A DNA stretch of 64,000 bases, from positions 1-64,000 of the forward strand of contig WTGC01000238.1 in the NCBI GenBank assembly GCA_011523705.1, given 5' to 3'. Below the pieces are notes generated by a model, which worked only from the letters and a program-made list of their open reading frames with translations, did not search any database and was not told the origin of the DNA. Each line of letters opens with the position of its first letter. Within the stretch, counting starts at the first letter, position 1. This document shows, piece by piece, positions 25,575-35,240 of the stretch. The stretch is from Chloroflexota bacterium (GTDB lineage Bacteria > Chloroflexota > Anaerolineae > Aggregatilineales > Phototrophicaceae). The position numbers and the translations under genes are program-made.

Positions 25575-26922
25575 ACGGGCTCTGCTTCGGCGCCTGCCCT
25601 CCGTCGATTCTTTGCTAGCACGAAGCGAAGTACAGCAATTGATAGAAGTTTACAGTCGCGACCCAGTCGTCAGCGCCATTCGGGCGCAATTGAACGAAGC
25701 CCGGCGCGCGATATTGACTGCGGCCCCGGTTGACATCGACGATGGCGCGCTGATACAAGGCGTAGAGGATGTATTGAGCCGACAGCAGCAATCGACGTTG
25801 AGGCCCGTGATCAACGCGACGGGCGTGATTATCCATACCAACCTGGGCCGGGCGCTGTTATCCAAGAGCGCGCAGAAAGCGATGCTGGCGGCCGCTGGCG
25901 CTTACAACACGCTGGAATTCGATTTGGAGACGGGGAAGCGCGGCAGTCGCTTGGCGCAGGCCAGCGGCATCCTGCGCCACCTGACCGGCGCTGAAGACGC
26001 GCTGGTCGTCAACAACAACGCCTCGGCCTTGATTTTGATTCTCAGCGCGCTCGCCAAAGGCAAGGAAGTTATCATTTCGCGCGGCCAATTGGTGGAGATC
26101 GGCGGCGGCTTCCGTATTCCGGCGATCATGCGCGAAAGCGGCGCTGCGCTCGTCGAAGTCGGCACGACCAATCGCACGCGCATCGCGGACTATGAAGCTG
26201 GGCTGAGCGAAGGCGCGGCGATGCTGCTGCGCATCCATTCCTCCAATTTCAAGCAGGTCGGCTTCGTCGAGCAGCCAACTTTGAGTGAATTGACGGCCCT
26301 GGCTCACGAGCGCGGCTTGTTGGCGGTAGACGATCTCGGCAGCGGCGCCTTGATTGACACAGCGCCATTTGGCCTGGATCATGAGCCGACGATTCAGGAG
26401 AGCATCACCGCCGGGGTCGATCTGGTCTGCTTCAGCGGAGACAAGCTGCTCGGCGGACCACAAGCGGGCATTATCGTTGGAAAGGCTGACGCGCTGGCGA
26501 AACTGAAACGCCATCCGCTGGCGCGCGCCCTTCGCGTCGACAAGTTGACCTATGCCGCGCTCATCGCCACTTTGGAGCATTATCGACGCGATGAAGCGCT
26601 GGACGAGATTCCGGTCTGGCGGATGATTTCGCGCTCGCTAGACGACATCCGAACGACGGCAGAACGATGGGCGACGCAAGTCGGCGGCACGGTTGTCAGT
26701 GGCGAATCGACCGTTGGCGGCGGCAGTCTGCCGGGCACGGCGCTGCCCAGCGCGCTGCTCGCCCTTGAGAGCGAATCGCCGAATCGCGCTCTGGAGAAAT
26801 TGCGCCGGGCCGATCCGCCGGTGATCGCACGCATTGCCGAGGGCCGCGTAATGCTGGATCCGCGCACGGTCTTGCCCGAACAAGAAGCGGACCTGCTGAC
26901 GGCGCTAGAATCCGTCATTTGA
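25564..26922 (+). CDS. selA: L-seryl-tRNA(Sec) selenium transferase
   Basis: This 452-residue PLP enzyme converts seryl-tRNA(Sec) to selenocysteinyl-tRNA(Sec). Family landmarks are the N-terminal LPSVDSLLARSE, INATGVIIHTNLGRALLS, EFDLETGKRGSR, VNNNASALIL, VDDLGSGALIDT and the PLP lysine K294 in FSGDKLLGGPQAGIIVG. The start is the ATG inside the previous gene end. Neither selB, selD nor tRNA-Sec is in the window, so use of selenocysteine by this organism is suggested but not shown. Confidence 0.93.
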   Translation: MNDRRALLRRLPSVDSLLARSEVQQLIEVYSRDPVVSAIRAQLNEARRAILTAAPVDIDDGALIQGVEDVLSRQQQSTLRPVINATGVIIHTNLGRALLSKSAQKAMLAAAGAYNTLEFDLETGKRGSRLAQASGILRHLTGAEDALVVNNNASALILILSALAKGKEVIISRGQLVEIGGGFRIPAIMRESGAALVEVGTTNRTRIADYEAGLSEGAAMLLRIHSSNFKQVGFVEQPTLSELTALAHERGLLAVDDLGSGALIDTAPFGLDHEPTIQESITAGVDLVCFSGDKLLGGPQAGIIVGKADALAKLKRHPLARALRVDKLTYAALIATLEHYRRDEALDEIPVWRMISRSLDDIRTTAERWATQVGGTVVSGESTVGGGSLPGTALPSALLALESESPNRALEKLRRADPPVIARIAEGRVMLDPRTVLPEQEADLLTALESVI

Positions 26923-27008
26923 AACGCGACCTGGTTTCCTGCTAAACTCATACGCTAATATTCGCTTATATTTGGCTAGCGATTTGCCGGCGTTTGGAGA
27001 GTTGACGC

Positions 27009-28252
27009 ATGAAATCTGATGTTGATCGGCTGATGCGCGATCGCGGGCTGGACGCGATCATCGTGACCGGCGGCGAAGAATTCAATACGGCGCGTTACTA
27101 CCTCAGCAATGGCGCGCGCATCACCCATGGTTCGATATTCCAAGTGGTCGGCAAGCCGGCTCTGCTCGTCTGTAATCGAATGGAATTGGAAGAGGCGGCC
27201 AAGTCCGGCTTGGATGTGCTGACCGATGTCGAGCTCGGCTTCTATGACCGCTACAAGGAAGCGGAGGGCAACAGCATCCGGGGGACAGCGCTGCATTGGT
27301 CCGATGTCTTGGCCCGGCTCGGATTGAAGGCCGGTCGAATCGGCCTCTACGGTACCTGGCAGGTCAACCAGACGATTGCCCTGTACGAAGCGTTGAAAAC
27401 GGACTTGGCTCAATACGAGTTCGTTTACGAAGCTGAGAATACGCTGATCGAGGAGGCCATGCTGACGAAGGACGCCGCTGAGATCGCGCGCATCAAAACG
27501 GTGGCGGAGCGTACCAACGCCGTCATGGAGATCGCCTGGGATTTCATCGCCGGCTTGCGGCGCGTGGGCGAGAACCTGGTCGATGAAGACGGGCGGCCCG
27601 TCACCATTGGCGATGTGAAGAACCTGGTGCGGCGCGAGCTAATGGCGCGCGGCTTGGAAGATACCAACATGATATTCGCGCAGGGCCGCGATGCCGGCTT
27701 CCCGCATAGTCGTGGCGAAGCCGATATGCCGCTGCAAGTGGGGCAGGCAATCGTCTTTGATCTCTTCCCGCGCGAGTTGGGCGGCGGCTACCACCACGAT
27801 ATGACGCGCACCTGGTGCATTGGCTGCGCGCCACAGGAGGTTCGCGAAACATACGAAACCGTACTGGAAGCCTTTGACATTTCCGTCGAGGCATTCGGTC
27901 TCAACAAGCCGACCCATCTGATGCAGGAAGCGGTTCTCGATCATTTTGAAAGGGCGGGGCATCAGACGACGCGGTCGCATCCTAGCACGATGGAGGGATA
28001 CGTCCACAGCTTGGGTCACGGCGTGGGCATCGATATACACGAGCGACCATCGATAAGTCACTTGCGCCAGGACGACATCTGCCAGATCGGGAATATCTTG
28101 ACCATTGAACCCGGCTTGTATTATCCTGAGCGTGGCTTCGGCGTGCGGATTGAAGACCTGTTTGTGGTGGATGAAAAGGGCGAGTTGGTATCGCTGACGC
28201 CTTTCCGAAAGGATTTGGTCATTCCCTTGGCGGATGACAGCGGGGCGGCGCA

Positions 28253-28256
<4 letters not shown>
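27009..28256 (+). CDS. M24 family metallopeptidase (Xaa-Pro aminopeptidase type)
   Basis: The 415-residue protein has a creatinase-like N-terminal domain and a pita-bread catalytic domain. The metal ligands are visible as Asp in VFDLFP, Asp in HHDMTRTW, His in LGHGVGIDIH, Glu in TIEPGLYYP and Glu in VRIEDLFVV. The GGAG ribosome binding site supports the ATG. Its end overlaps the ferredoxin reductase start as ATGA, so the two are one transcription unit. The physiological substrate is not evident, but a cytoplasmic Xaa-Pro dipeptidase or aminopeptidase role is likely. Confidence 0.88.
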
Positions 28257-29680
<1,424 letters not shown>

Positions 29681-30031
29681 CGGTCCGCCAAGCCGAACAC
29701 AGTTGAGCCGCGATTCAGTAAAAATGTCCAAAATTGTACGCGCAGATTCGTGCAGATTTACTTGACAGGCGCCGGCGAAAATGTTAGTCTGGTGCTAACG
29801 AACTAAACTTATTATAAGCAAATTTATTCCGTCCCCCGGCGCCCCGCACCCCGTGGGGCGTCTCTCATTTCTGGATCCGTTCACGTCACTTGATGCAGAT
29901 ACCGGCCCTGGGGATCTTCGGGCGCGCCTACTCCCACTCTCTCTTGTCATCGGAACATTGCTCTCTTCTAATTTGCGGCGGATTGCGTTAACCTCCGCAA
30001 CCGTAGACGGGCGCCGATACGGAGAGCAGCG
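29681..30031. other. 351-bp intergenic leader region of the AbgB-like operon
   Basis: Besides the promoter at 29762, the leader contains a GC hairpin CGCCCC/GGGGCG (29840-29860) followed by a pyrimidine-rich TCTCTCATTTCT, which could act as an attenuator. The GGAGAG ribosome binding site lies just before the ATG at 30032. No riboswitch class was recognised. Confidence 0.45.
29762..29790 (+). promoter_or_regulatory. Sigma70-type promoter with extended -10
   Basis: TTGACA at 29762-29767 and TAGTCT at 29785-29790 are 17 bp apart, and TG precedes the -10 by one base. It would drive the amidohydrolase-aminotransferase-dioxygenase operon starting at 30032 with a leader of about 235 bases. Confidence 0.6.
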
Positions 30032-31450
30032 ATGGACGCAAGCGATATCATTCTCGAGCACATCAGGGCAAACGACGAAGAATTGAGTTACATCGCCAAG
30101 GACATCTGGGATCATCCACAGGTGGCGCTGCAGGAAGAGTATGCCGCCAAGTTGCTGGCGCGGAAGCTGGAAGAGGAAGGCTTTTCTATCAGCTGGGGCG
30201 CCGGCGGGATGCCGACCGCGTTCATCGCCGAATGGGGTGAAGGCGCGCCGACAATCGGCTTCCTCGGCGAATACGATGCCTTGCCCGGTTTGTCACAGCA
30301 GCTCGCCAGCGAAAAGTCCCCGATTGAAGCCGGTGGCGCCGGGCACGGCTGCGGCCACAATTTATACGGCACCGCCTGTATGGCTTCCGTCATGGCGCTG
30401 AAAGCGGCAATGGAGCAGGGCGGCATCGAAGGCAAGATACGCTTTTATGGCTGCCCGGCGGAGGAGACCCTGGTGGGCAAGACCTTCATGGCGCGCGATG
30501 GCGTTTTCGATGATCTGGACGCCGCAATCAGTTGGCATCCGGGCGACACCAATATCACTTGGAACGGCTCGTCGCTGGCGATGAATTCATTCAAAGTGAA
30601 CTTTCACGGCGTGGCCGCCCATGCCGGCGGATCGCCCTGGCTGGGGCGGAGCGCGCTTGACGGCGTGATGCTCATGGATGCGGGCGTCAATTACATGCGC
30701 GAGCATGTCCCGCCAGAATCGCGGATTCACAGCGTGGTCACCAGCGGCGGGCAGGCGCCGAATGTCGTGCCGGCTTTCGCGCAAGTCTGGTATTTTGTGC
30801 GGGCGCCGCAGCGGGAGCAGGTTGAGGAGATGTATCGTTGGATGCAAGATATCGCCAAGGGCGCGGCGCTGATGAGCGGCACAACGCATGAGATCGAATT
30901 CATCACTGGCTGTTACGACATCTTGCCGAATCGGGTGATATCCGATCTGCTCTACGACAAGATGGCCGCCGTGGACGACATGGCATTCACGGAGCAGGAA
31001 CGGCAGTTCGCCCGCCAGCTTCAAGCCACTTTTCCGGACGGCTCGGTCCAGAATGGCTATGACTGGATGCAGAAGTCGACCAGCGTTGAGTTGGATCCGG
31101 GGACGATGGACGATCCCCTGTGGGAAGGCGTCTTCCCGCATTCGCCGACGCCACCGCGTTTGGGTGGTTCGACCGAGGTGGCGGATGTCAGTTGGATCAC
31201 GCCGACAGGCCAGATTACGACAACTTGCTGGCCCCTGGGCACGCCCGGCCATAGCTGGCAGACGGTGGCGTCGTCCGGCTCGAGCATTGGCGCCAAAGGC
31301 ATGATCTTCGCCGCGAAAACGATGGCGCTCGCTGGTCTCGACTTGTTGACCAAGCCCGACCTGGTGGCGGCGGCGCAAGCCGACTTCGAGCGCGCGCGCG
31401 GCGGCAAGACTTATGTCACGCCGCTGCCGCCGGAAGCCGTGCCGCGATAG
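30032..31450 (+). CDS. M20D family amidohydrolase (AbgB-like)
   Basis: The 472-residue metallohydrolase resembles p-aminobenzoyl-glutamate hydrolase subunit B. Motifs include TIGFLGEYDALPGLSQ, the metal-site GHGCGHNLYGTA, FYGCPAEETLVGKTFMA, AHAGGSPWLGRSALDG in the dimerisation domain and TTCWPLGTPGHSWQ near the end. The family cleaves N-acyl or aminobenzoyl-amino acid amide bonds. The next gene starts immediately after its stop, and an aminotransferase and dioxygenase follow, suggesting breakdown or remodelling of an amino-acid conjugate. Confidence 0.88.
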   Translation: MDASDIILEHIRANDEELSYIAKDIWDHPQVALQEEYAAKLLARKLEEEGFSISWGAGGMPTAFIAEWGEGAPTIGFLGEYDALPGLSQQLASEKSPIEAGGAGHGCGHNLYGTACMASVMALKAAMEQGGIEGKIRFYGCPAEETLVGKTFMARDGVFDDLDAAISWHPGDTNITWNGSSLAMNSFKVNFHGVAAHAGGSPWLGRSALDGVMLMDAGVNYMREHVPPESRIHSVVTSGGQAPNVVPAFAQVWYFVRAPQREQVEEMYRWMQDIAKGAALMSGTTHEIEFITGCYDILPNRVISDLLYDKMAAVDDMAFTEQERQFARQLQATFPDGSVQNGYDWMQKSTSVELDPGTMDDPLWEGVFPHSPTPPRLGGSTEVADVSWITPTGQITTTCWPLGTPGHSWQTVASSGSSIGAKGMIFAAKTMALAGLDLLTKPDLVAAAQADFERARGGKTYVTPLPPEAVPR

Positions 31451-32614
31451 ATGAAGCCAGATTCCACACCGCAAGGCGTCGTCGCCGGCAGTATTCCGCT
31501 CTTCGCCGGTCATCCGTCTTCAGATCTGTTGCCTGTTGAAGCGCTCCAGCGGGTGATTGGGGCCGCCTGGCAGGGCCGGGGCGTCGCTCGCTTTCTGAAT
31601 TACGGCGATGAACAGGGAAACCCGCAGCTGATCGAATTTCTGGTTGAGCGACTCAATCGAAGGGAAAACCTGGGCATCAGGCGCGAAAACCTGATGATCA
31701 TCGGCGGATCGACCGGCGGCGTAGGCATGATCACGCAGCACCTAACCGCCCCCGGCGATGCGATACTGGTGGATGCGCCATCTTATCGCGACGCGCTGCA
31801 TATTTTTCGCGATCATGGGCTGGAGATTTGCGCCGCGCCGATCGACGATGACGGCATCATTGTCGCCGAGCTGGAGCGCAACCTTCGGGAGCTTAAGGCG
31901 AGTGGAAAGACCCCGCGCTTCTATTACGTCGTGCCCAGTTTCCAGAATCCCTCCGGCATTATCATGGCGGTCGAACGGCGGCGGGAAGTCATCAAATTGA
32001 GCCGCGAGTACCGTTTCGCCATTGTCGAGGACGATGTCTACAGCGATCTTCGTTTCGAGGGCGCATTGCCGCCGAGTTTCTATGCATTGGCTGACGGCGA
32101 AAATGTATTGCGGCTGGGCACCTTTTCCAAGACGCTGGCGCCGGGCTTGAGAATCGGCTGGCTTATTGCGTCTGCGGAGCGGATCGCCGGCTTCGTTGAG
32201 AGCGGGCTGCTGCGCATGGGCGGGGGCGCTAATCCTTTTAGCGCGGCGGTCGTCGCTGATTATTGCCGCAGCGGCGCCTGGGAGGCCCATATTCAGTGGC
32301 TGCGCGGCCAATACAGGCGGCGCCGGGATATCGCGCTGGCGGCGTTGGACTCATGTATGCCGAAAGACGTCGAATGGACGCGCCCAACTGGCGGCTATTT
32401 TATATGGCTGCGCCTGCCGCCATCCGTCCGTGTGGACGCGCTGGATGCACGAGCGAAAGAACAGGGCGTTTATTTCGCCTCCGGCAAAGGCTTCTTTGTC
32501 AACCCGGAAGATGGGGCGCATCACCTGCGGCTTTCATTTAGCTTCTTGCCGGTCGCCGAGCTGCAAGCTGGCATCGAGATTCTGGGGGATCTCATCGCGC
32601 GGATGATTGCGTAG
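31451..32614 (+). CDS. PLP-dependent aminotransferase, class I/II
   Basis: The 387-residue protein has the fold-type I aminotransferase pattern: LNYGDEQGNPQLIEFLVERL, the PLP-stacking region GGSTGGVGMITQ, PSFQNPSGIIM, IVEDDVYSDLRFE and the PLP lysine in LGTFSKTLAPGLRIGW. It is closest to the MocR/2-aminoadipate aminotransferase-like group but lacks the DNA-binding domain. The ATG directly abuts the upstream TAG, and the dioxygenase gene starts six bases after its stop. The amino donor and acceptor are not deducible. Confidence 0.88.
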   Translation: MKPDSTPQGVVAGSIPLFAGHPSSDLLPVEALQRVIGAAWQGRGVARFLNYGDEQGNPQLIEFLVERLNRRENLGIRRENLMIIGGSTGGVGMITQHLTAPGDAILVDAPSYRDALHIFRDHGLEICAAPIDDDGIIVAELERNLRELKASGKTPRFYYVVPSFQNPSGIIMAVERRREVIKLSREYRFAIVEDDVYSDLRFEGALPPSFYALADGENVLRLGTFSKTLAPGLRIGWLIASAERIAGFVESGLLRMGGGANPFSAAVVADYCRSGAWEAHIQWLRGQYRRRRDIALAALDSCMPKDVEWTRPTGGYFIWLRLPPSVRVDALDARAKEQGVYFASGKGFFVNPEDGAHHLRLSFSFLPVAELQAGIEILGDLIARMIA

Positions 32615-32620
32615 CGAATC

Positions 32621-33373
32621 ATGCCGGACATTTCAACTGCTCGAGACATCAGACATGAGATCAAGCAGAAAGGTTACAGCCTGCTGCGCGCGAGCGACCT
32701 GCGCATGTCGGACGAATTGCGGCAGTCTTGGCTCAGCCTTTCGATTGATTACGCCGATTTGCCGGCTGACGACTACTTGCCCGGCGGCGCGCACTATCGA
32801 TTCCGCCGATATGGCCGCTTCCGTTTGTCCCCGCTGACGGGCGGGCTGGCGCGTTTGCCGCACAAAGATTACTTCCAGAGCGCCGATATCAATTGCGTCA
32901 CTGGCGGTATCATTCGCAAGTTCGCTCCGCTGTTGGATACCACTTTTGACAACCCATTTCTGCGCGAATTCATCCGCTTTGACTTCGCTCGGTTCCCGCT
33001 TGAAGACATCCAATTGAAGCACGATTGGGAAGTGCAGGCGCATTTGATTCGCGTCACGGCTGACGATAGCGAGCAGGGACATCCGACGCCGGAAGGCGTT
33101 CATCGCGACGGCGCCGCGTTTGTCGCCGTGCATCTGGCTGAGCTGGTCAATACGCAGGGCGGAGAGGTCTCCATCTACGATGATGATCGCCAACTCCTGA
33201 CGACATTTCGCCTCGAGCAAGTCCTGGACAGTTATCTCTTCAATGACGCCATATTGTGGCACGCGGCCGCGCCCATCTTCCCGCTGGTGGCGGCGCACAG
33301 GGCGATTCGCAGCATCCTGACCTTTGATTATCATCCGACGGTCGCCGGCGACGACAGCGAGTGGACTGGTTGA
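32621..33373 (+). CDS. 2-oxoglutarate/Fe(II)-dependent dioxygenase (BsmA / isoleucine hydroxylase-like)
   Basis: The 250-residue protein fits the 2OG-Fe dioxygenase family that includes free L-amino acid hydroxylases. The iron ligands are probably the His and Asp of VHRDGAAFV and the distal His of LWHAAAPI; the 2-oxoglutarate-binding Arg is in HRAIRSILTFDYHP. The N-terminal FRRYGRFRLSP and the motif ADINCVTGG are typical. It closes a three-gene operon, so a hydroxylated free amino acid could be substrate or product. Confidence 0.82.
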   Translation: MPDISTARDIRHEIKQKGYSLLRASDLRMSDELRQSWLSLSIDYADLPADDYLPGGAHYRFRRYGRFRLSPLTGGLARLPHKDYFQSADINCVTGGIIRKFAPLLDTTFDNPFLREFIRFDFARFPLEDIQLKHDWEVQAHLIRVTADDSEQGHPTPEGVHRDGAAFVAVHLAELVNTQGGEVSIYDDDRQLLTTFRLEQVLDSYLFNDAILWHAAAPIFPLVAAHRAIRSILTFDYHPTVAGDDSEWTG

Positions 33374-33398
33374 AAAAGAAAGCCCGCCGGGGCGGACT
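33373..33398 (-). terminator. Rho-independent terminator of the tRNA gene
   Basis: On the minus strand a 7-bp stem GTCCGCC/GGCGGGC with a two-base loop is followed by TTTCTTTTT. It lies just beyond the tRNA 3-prime end and at the convergent dioxygenase stop. Confidence 0.75.
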
Positions 33399-33414
33399 TC
33401 TCGCCGATGTCGTG

Positions 33415-33487
33415 CAGGGAAGAAAGGACTCGAACCTTTAACCTTGTGCTCCAAAGGCACCTGCTCTGCCGATTGAGCTACTTCCCT
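33415..33487 (-). tRNA. tRNA-Gln (anticodon UUG)
   Basis: The 73-base sequence folds fully: acceptor AGGGAAG/CTTCCCT, D stem GCTC/GAGC, T stem AAAGG/CCTTT with loop TTCGAGT, a five-base variable loop, and discriminator G. The anticodon loop reads CTTTGGA, which places UUG at 34-36. The base pair 27-43 is a G-A mismatch. CCA is not encoded. Glutamine identity follows from the anticodon and G73. Confidence 0.87.
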
Positions 33488-33657
33488 CAATAGAGTAGCA
33501 ATTGTAGCAGAATCCACCTATCGCTCAAGGTTGAACCCTGAGGCGCTCGTAGGCATCCTCCGCCAACTTTGAAGAGTCGTGCTTGCTTCAACTGTCCTGC
33601 GTCGGATGAACTATCGATGTGGCGTACGCATCGGATGGCCTGCTTGCAATGGGCGGA

Positions 33658-33686
33658 TTGACATGCTAACATTGCGGTCTTACGCA
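33658..33686 (+). promoter_or_regulatory. Candidate promoter of the SH3/HExxH protein gene
   Basis: TTGACA at 33658-33663 is followed after 17 bp by TACGCA, 34 bp upstream of the ATG at 33721. An AGGAGG site lies at 33709-33714. The rest of the 233-bp gap between the tRNA and this gene shows nothing else. Confidence 0.45.
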
Positions 33687-33720
33687 ATATATCTATTCAG
33701 AACGAGCAAGGAGGCAATGG

Positions 33721-34824
33721 ATGCAATCCAAATTCTTGGCGGGCATCGTCGCATGTTTACTTATGTTCGGCATAGCGTCCGCTCAAGAATATTCCATTCG
33801 CGCGAATCGAGGGCTTAACCTGAGAGCCGCGCCCAGACTCGATGCCGCAATCGCTGACACCGTTCCAGCGGGCGCTATTCTTCAAGTGGTGGGAAAGTCG
33901 GGCAGTTGGCTGCAGATCCGCCGAGACGCGGGCGATGTCTGGCTGGCGGATTGGGTCAGTTACAGCCGCATCGACGCCAACGCGCCAGCGGAATCTCCAG
34001 CGCCGACAAGGCAAATTGACAACTGCTGCTTTGTTGATCGGCAATGCCAAAGCGATCAGGAATGGATTGCCGGCTACAACGCATTTCAGAACGGGCAATG
34101 CGTCGCGCCCGCCCAGCCTCAGCCAGCGACGCCCGCTCAACCTGCATCCAGCGCGCCGGCAAACGTAGACAACTGCTGTTTCGTTGATCGCCAATGTCAT
34201 AGCGACGCGGACTGGCTAAACGGCTATTGGGCATTCCAAAACAATCAATGTCCCGCGGCGCCCGCCCAGCAAACCGCGCCCAGCGCGCCTACGCGCCCCG
34301 TGATCCAAGGTTCAGATCGCTTTGTGCGCCATATCGGCGTGGTTCTGGATTTGATGGAGAGGGAAGCGCCAGAATGGTACAACTATGTGATAAACGGACT
34401 GAGCTTCATCGTTGAAGTCCCCATCCCCGATCAGGACGCGACGCACACATGCACTGCGCTCGCGTATACGCGCGAAAGAAAAGCCGCCTTGGAATCTTGC
34501 TGGGTCAACAAGTTTCAACTCTGGGGTATGAGCGCCAAGTATGATCAACTCGGGGCAGCTACGGCGATAGTCCATGAGGCCTGCCACGTGCATCGATATG
34601 AGGCCGGGTTCGTTTATGATGCGGCGACACGCGACCGCGAGGAAACGGTGTGCCGGGAACGCGGGGCAGGAGTACAAGTGGCTCTTGATCCTCACCAGAA
34701 GTACTGGAAGTACACCTATGCGGATACCGGAGAACCTTCAATTAACGTGCAAAGACGGTGGTGCGCGGAAGGGTATCATCCAGAGCTATATTGTCCGACG
34801 TTCCAACGGCTGCGAGGCGGATAA
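33721..34824 (+). CDS. Exported SH3 and cysteine-repeat protein with HExxH metallopeptidase-like domain
   Basis: The 367-residue protein begins with a signal peptide (about 1-21, ending GIASAQ) and one bacterial SH3 domain (about 24-82: NRGLNLRAAPRLDAAIADTV). Two 28-residue cysteine-rich repeats follow at 100-127 and 150-177, each starting DNCCFVDRQC and ending in QC, 21 of 28 identical, with proline/alanine linkers. The C-terminal domain has HEACH at 285-289 and a Glu pair at 307-308 (RDREETVC), a gluzincin-like arrangement, plus several cysteines. It is predicted to be secreted. Proteolysis is inferred from the motif alone. Confidence 0.75.
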   Translation: MQSKFLAGIVACLLMFGIASAQEYSIRANRGLNLRAAPRLDAAIADTVPAGAILQVVGKSGSWLQIRRDAGDVWLADWVSYSRIDANAPAESPAPTRQIDNCCFVDRQCQSDQEWIAGYNAFQNGQCVAPAQPQPATPAQPASSAPANVDNCCFVDRQCHSDADWLNGYWAFQNNQCPAAPAQQTAPSAPTRPVIQGSDRFVRHIGVVLDLMEREAPEWYNYVINGLSFIVEVPIPDQDATHTCTALAYTRERKAALESCWVNKFQLWGMSAKYDQLGAATAIVHEACHVHRYEAGFVYDAATRDREETVCRERGAGVQVALDPHQKYWKYTYADTGEPSINVQRRWCAEGYHPELYCPTFQRLRGG

Positions 34825-34855
34825 ACCTGCCAAGCGCGGTCTTTCCGCCCGCCTC

Positions 34856-35239
34856 TTAAGGGTCTCCGCTCTCGGGCTGGCGAACGCCGATCGCCTCATC
34901 AAGCGGCACGACAAAGGCGACGCCGTGCCTGGGCTGGGTCATGTCGCCCATGACGGCGCGCGCTTCTTCCAGCATGGTAGGCACCTGCTCCTTTGACATG
35001 ACGGAGAGGATGACATGGTTGGTGTGTTCCATGCCGCGCAAGACATGAGCCATCAAGCTATTCATGGAGCGGCCGCTGTGCATGGGCAGTTCGATATGTT
35101 GTTCGTCGATGATCTGCTGCAAGCTGTACAAGCCCACGCTTTTAATCAAGGTGACACCGGGCGCGCCTGCCGCCTGCCAGCGCCGGGCGACTTCCAGACC
35201 ATTTTCTACGTTGGAAGTAATCAAAATGACGAGTTTCAT
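34856..35239 (-). CDS. PII-like signalling protein linked to the antiporter
   Basis: The 127-residue protein has the ferredoxin-like pattern of PII/CutA-type proteins: MKLVILITSNVENGLEVARRW, a central segment with HSGRSMNSLMAHVL where the T-loop would stand, and NHVILSVMSKEQVPTMLEEARAVMG. It lacks the classical uridylylation tyrosine context. The gene follows the antiporter gene after one base, with AAGGGGA before its ATG. PII-like proteins encoded beside transporters usually bind nucleotides and gate the transporter, so regulation of antiport is the likely job. Confidence 0.66.
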   Translation of the reverse strand: MKLVILITSNVENGLEVARRWQAAGAPGVTLIKSVGLYSLQQIIDEQHIELPMHSGRSMNSLMAHVLRGMEHTNHVILSVMSKEQVPTMLEEARAVMGDMTQPRHGVAFVVPLDEAIGVRQPESGDP

Positions 35240-35240
35240 T

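Noticed and set aside
33415..33487. tRNA-Trp, because of overall similarity and the plus-strand word CTCCAAA
   Set aside because: The gene is on the minus strand; the folded anticodon loop reads CTTTGGA, giving UUG (Gln), not CCA.
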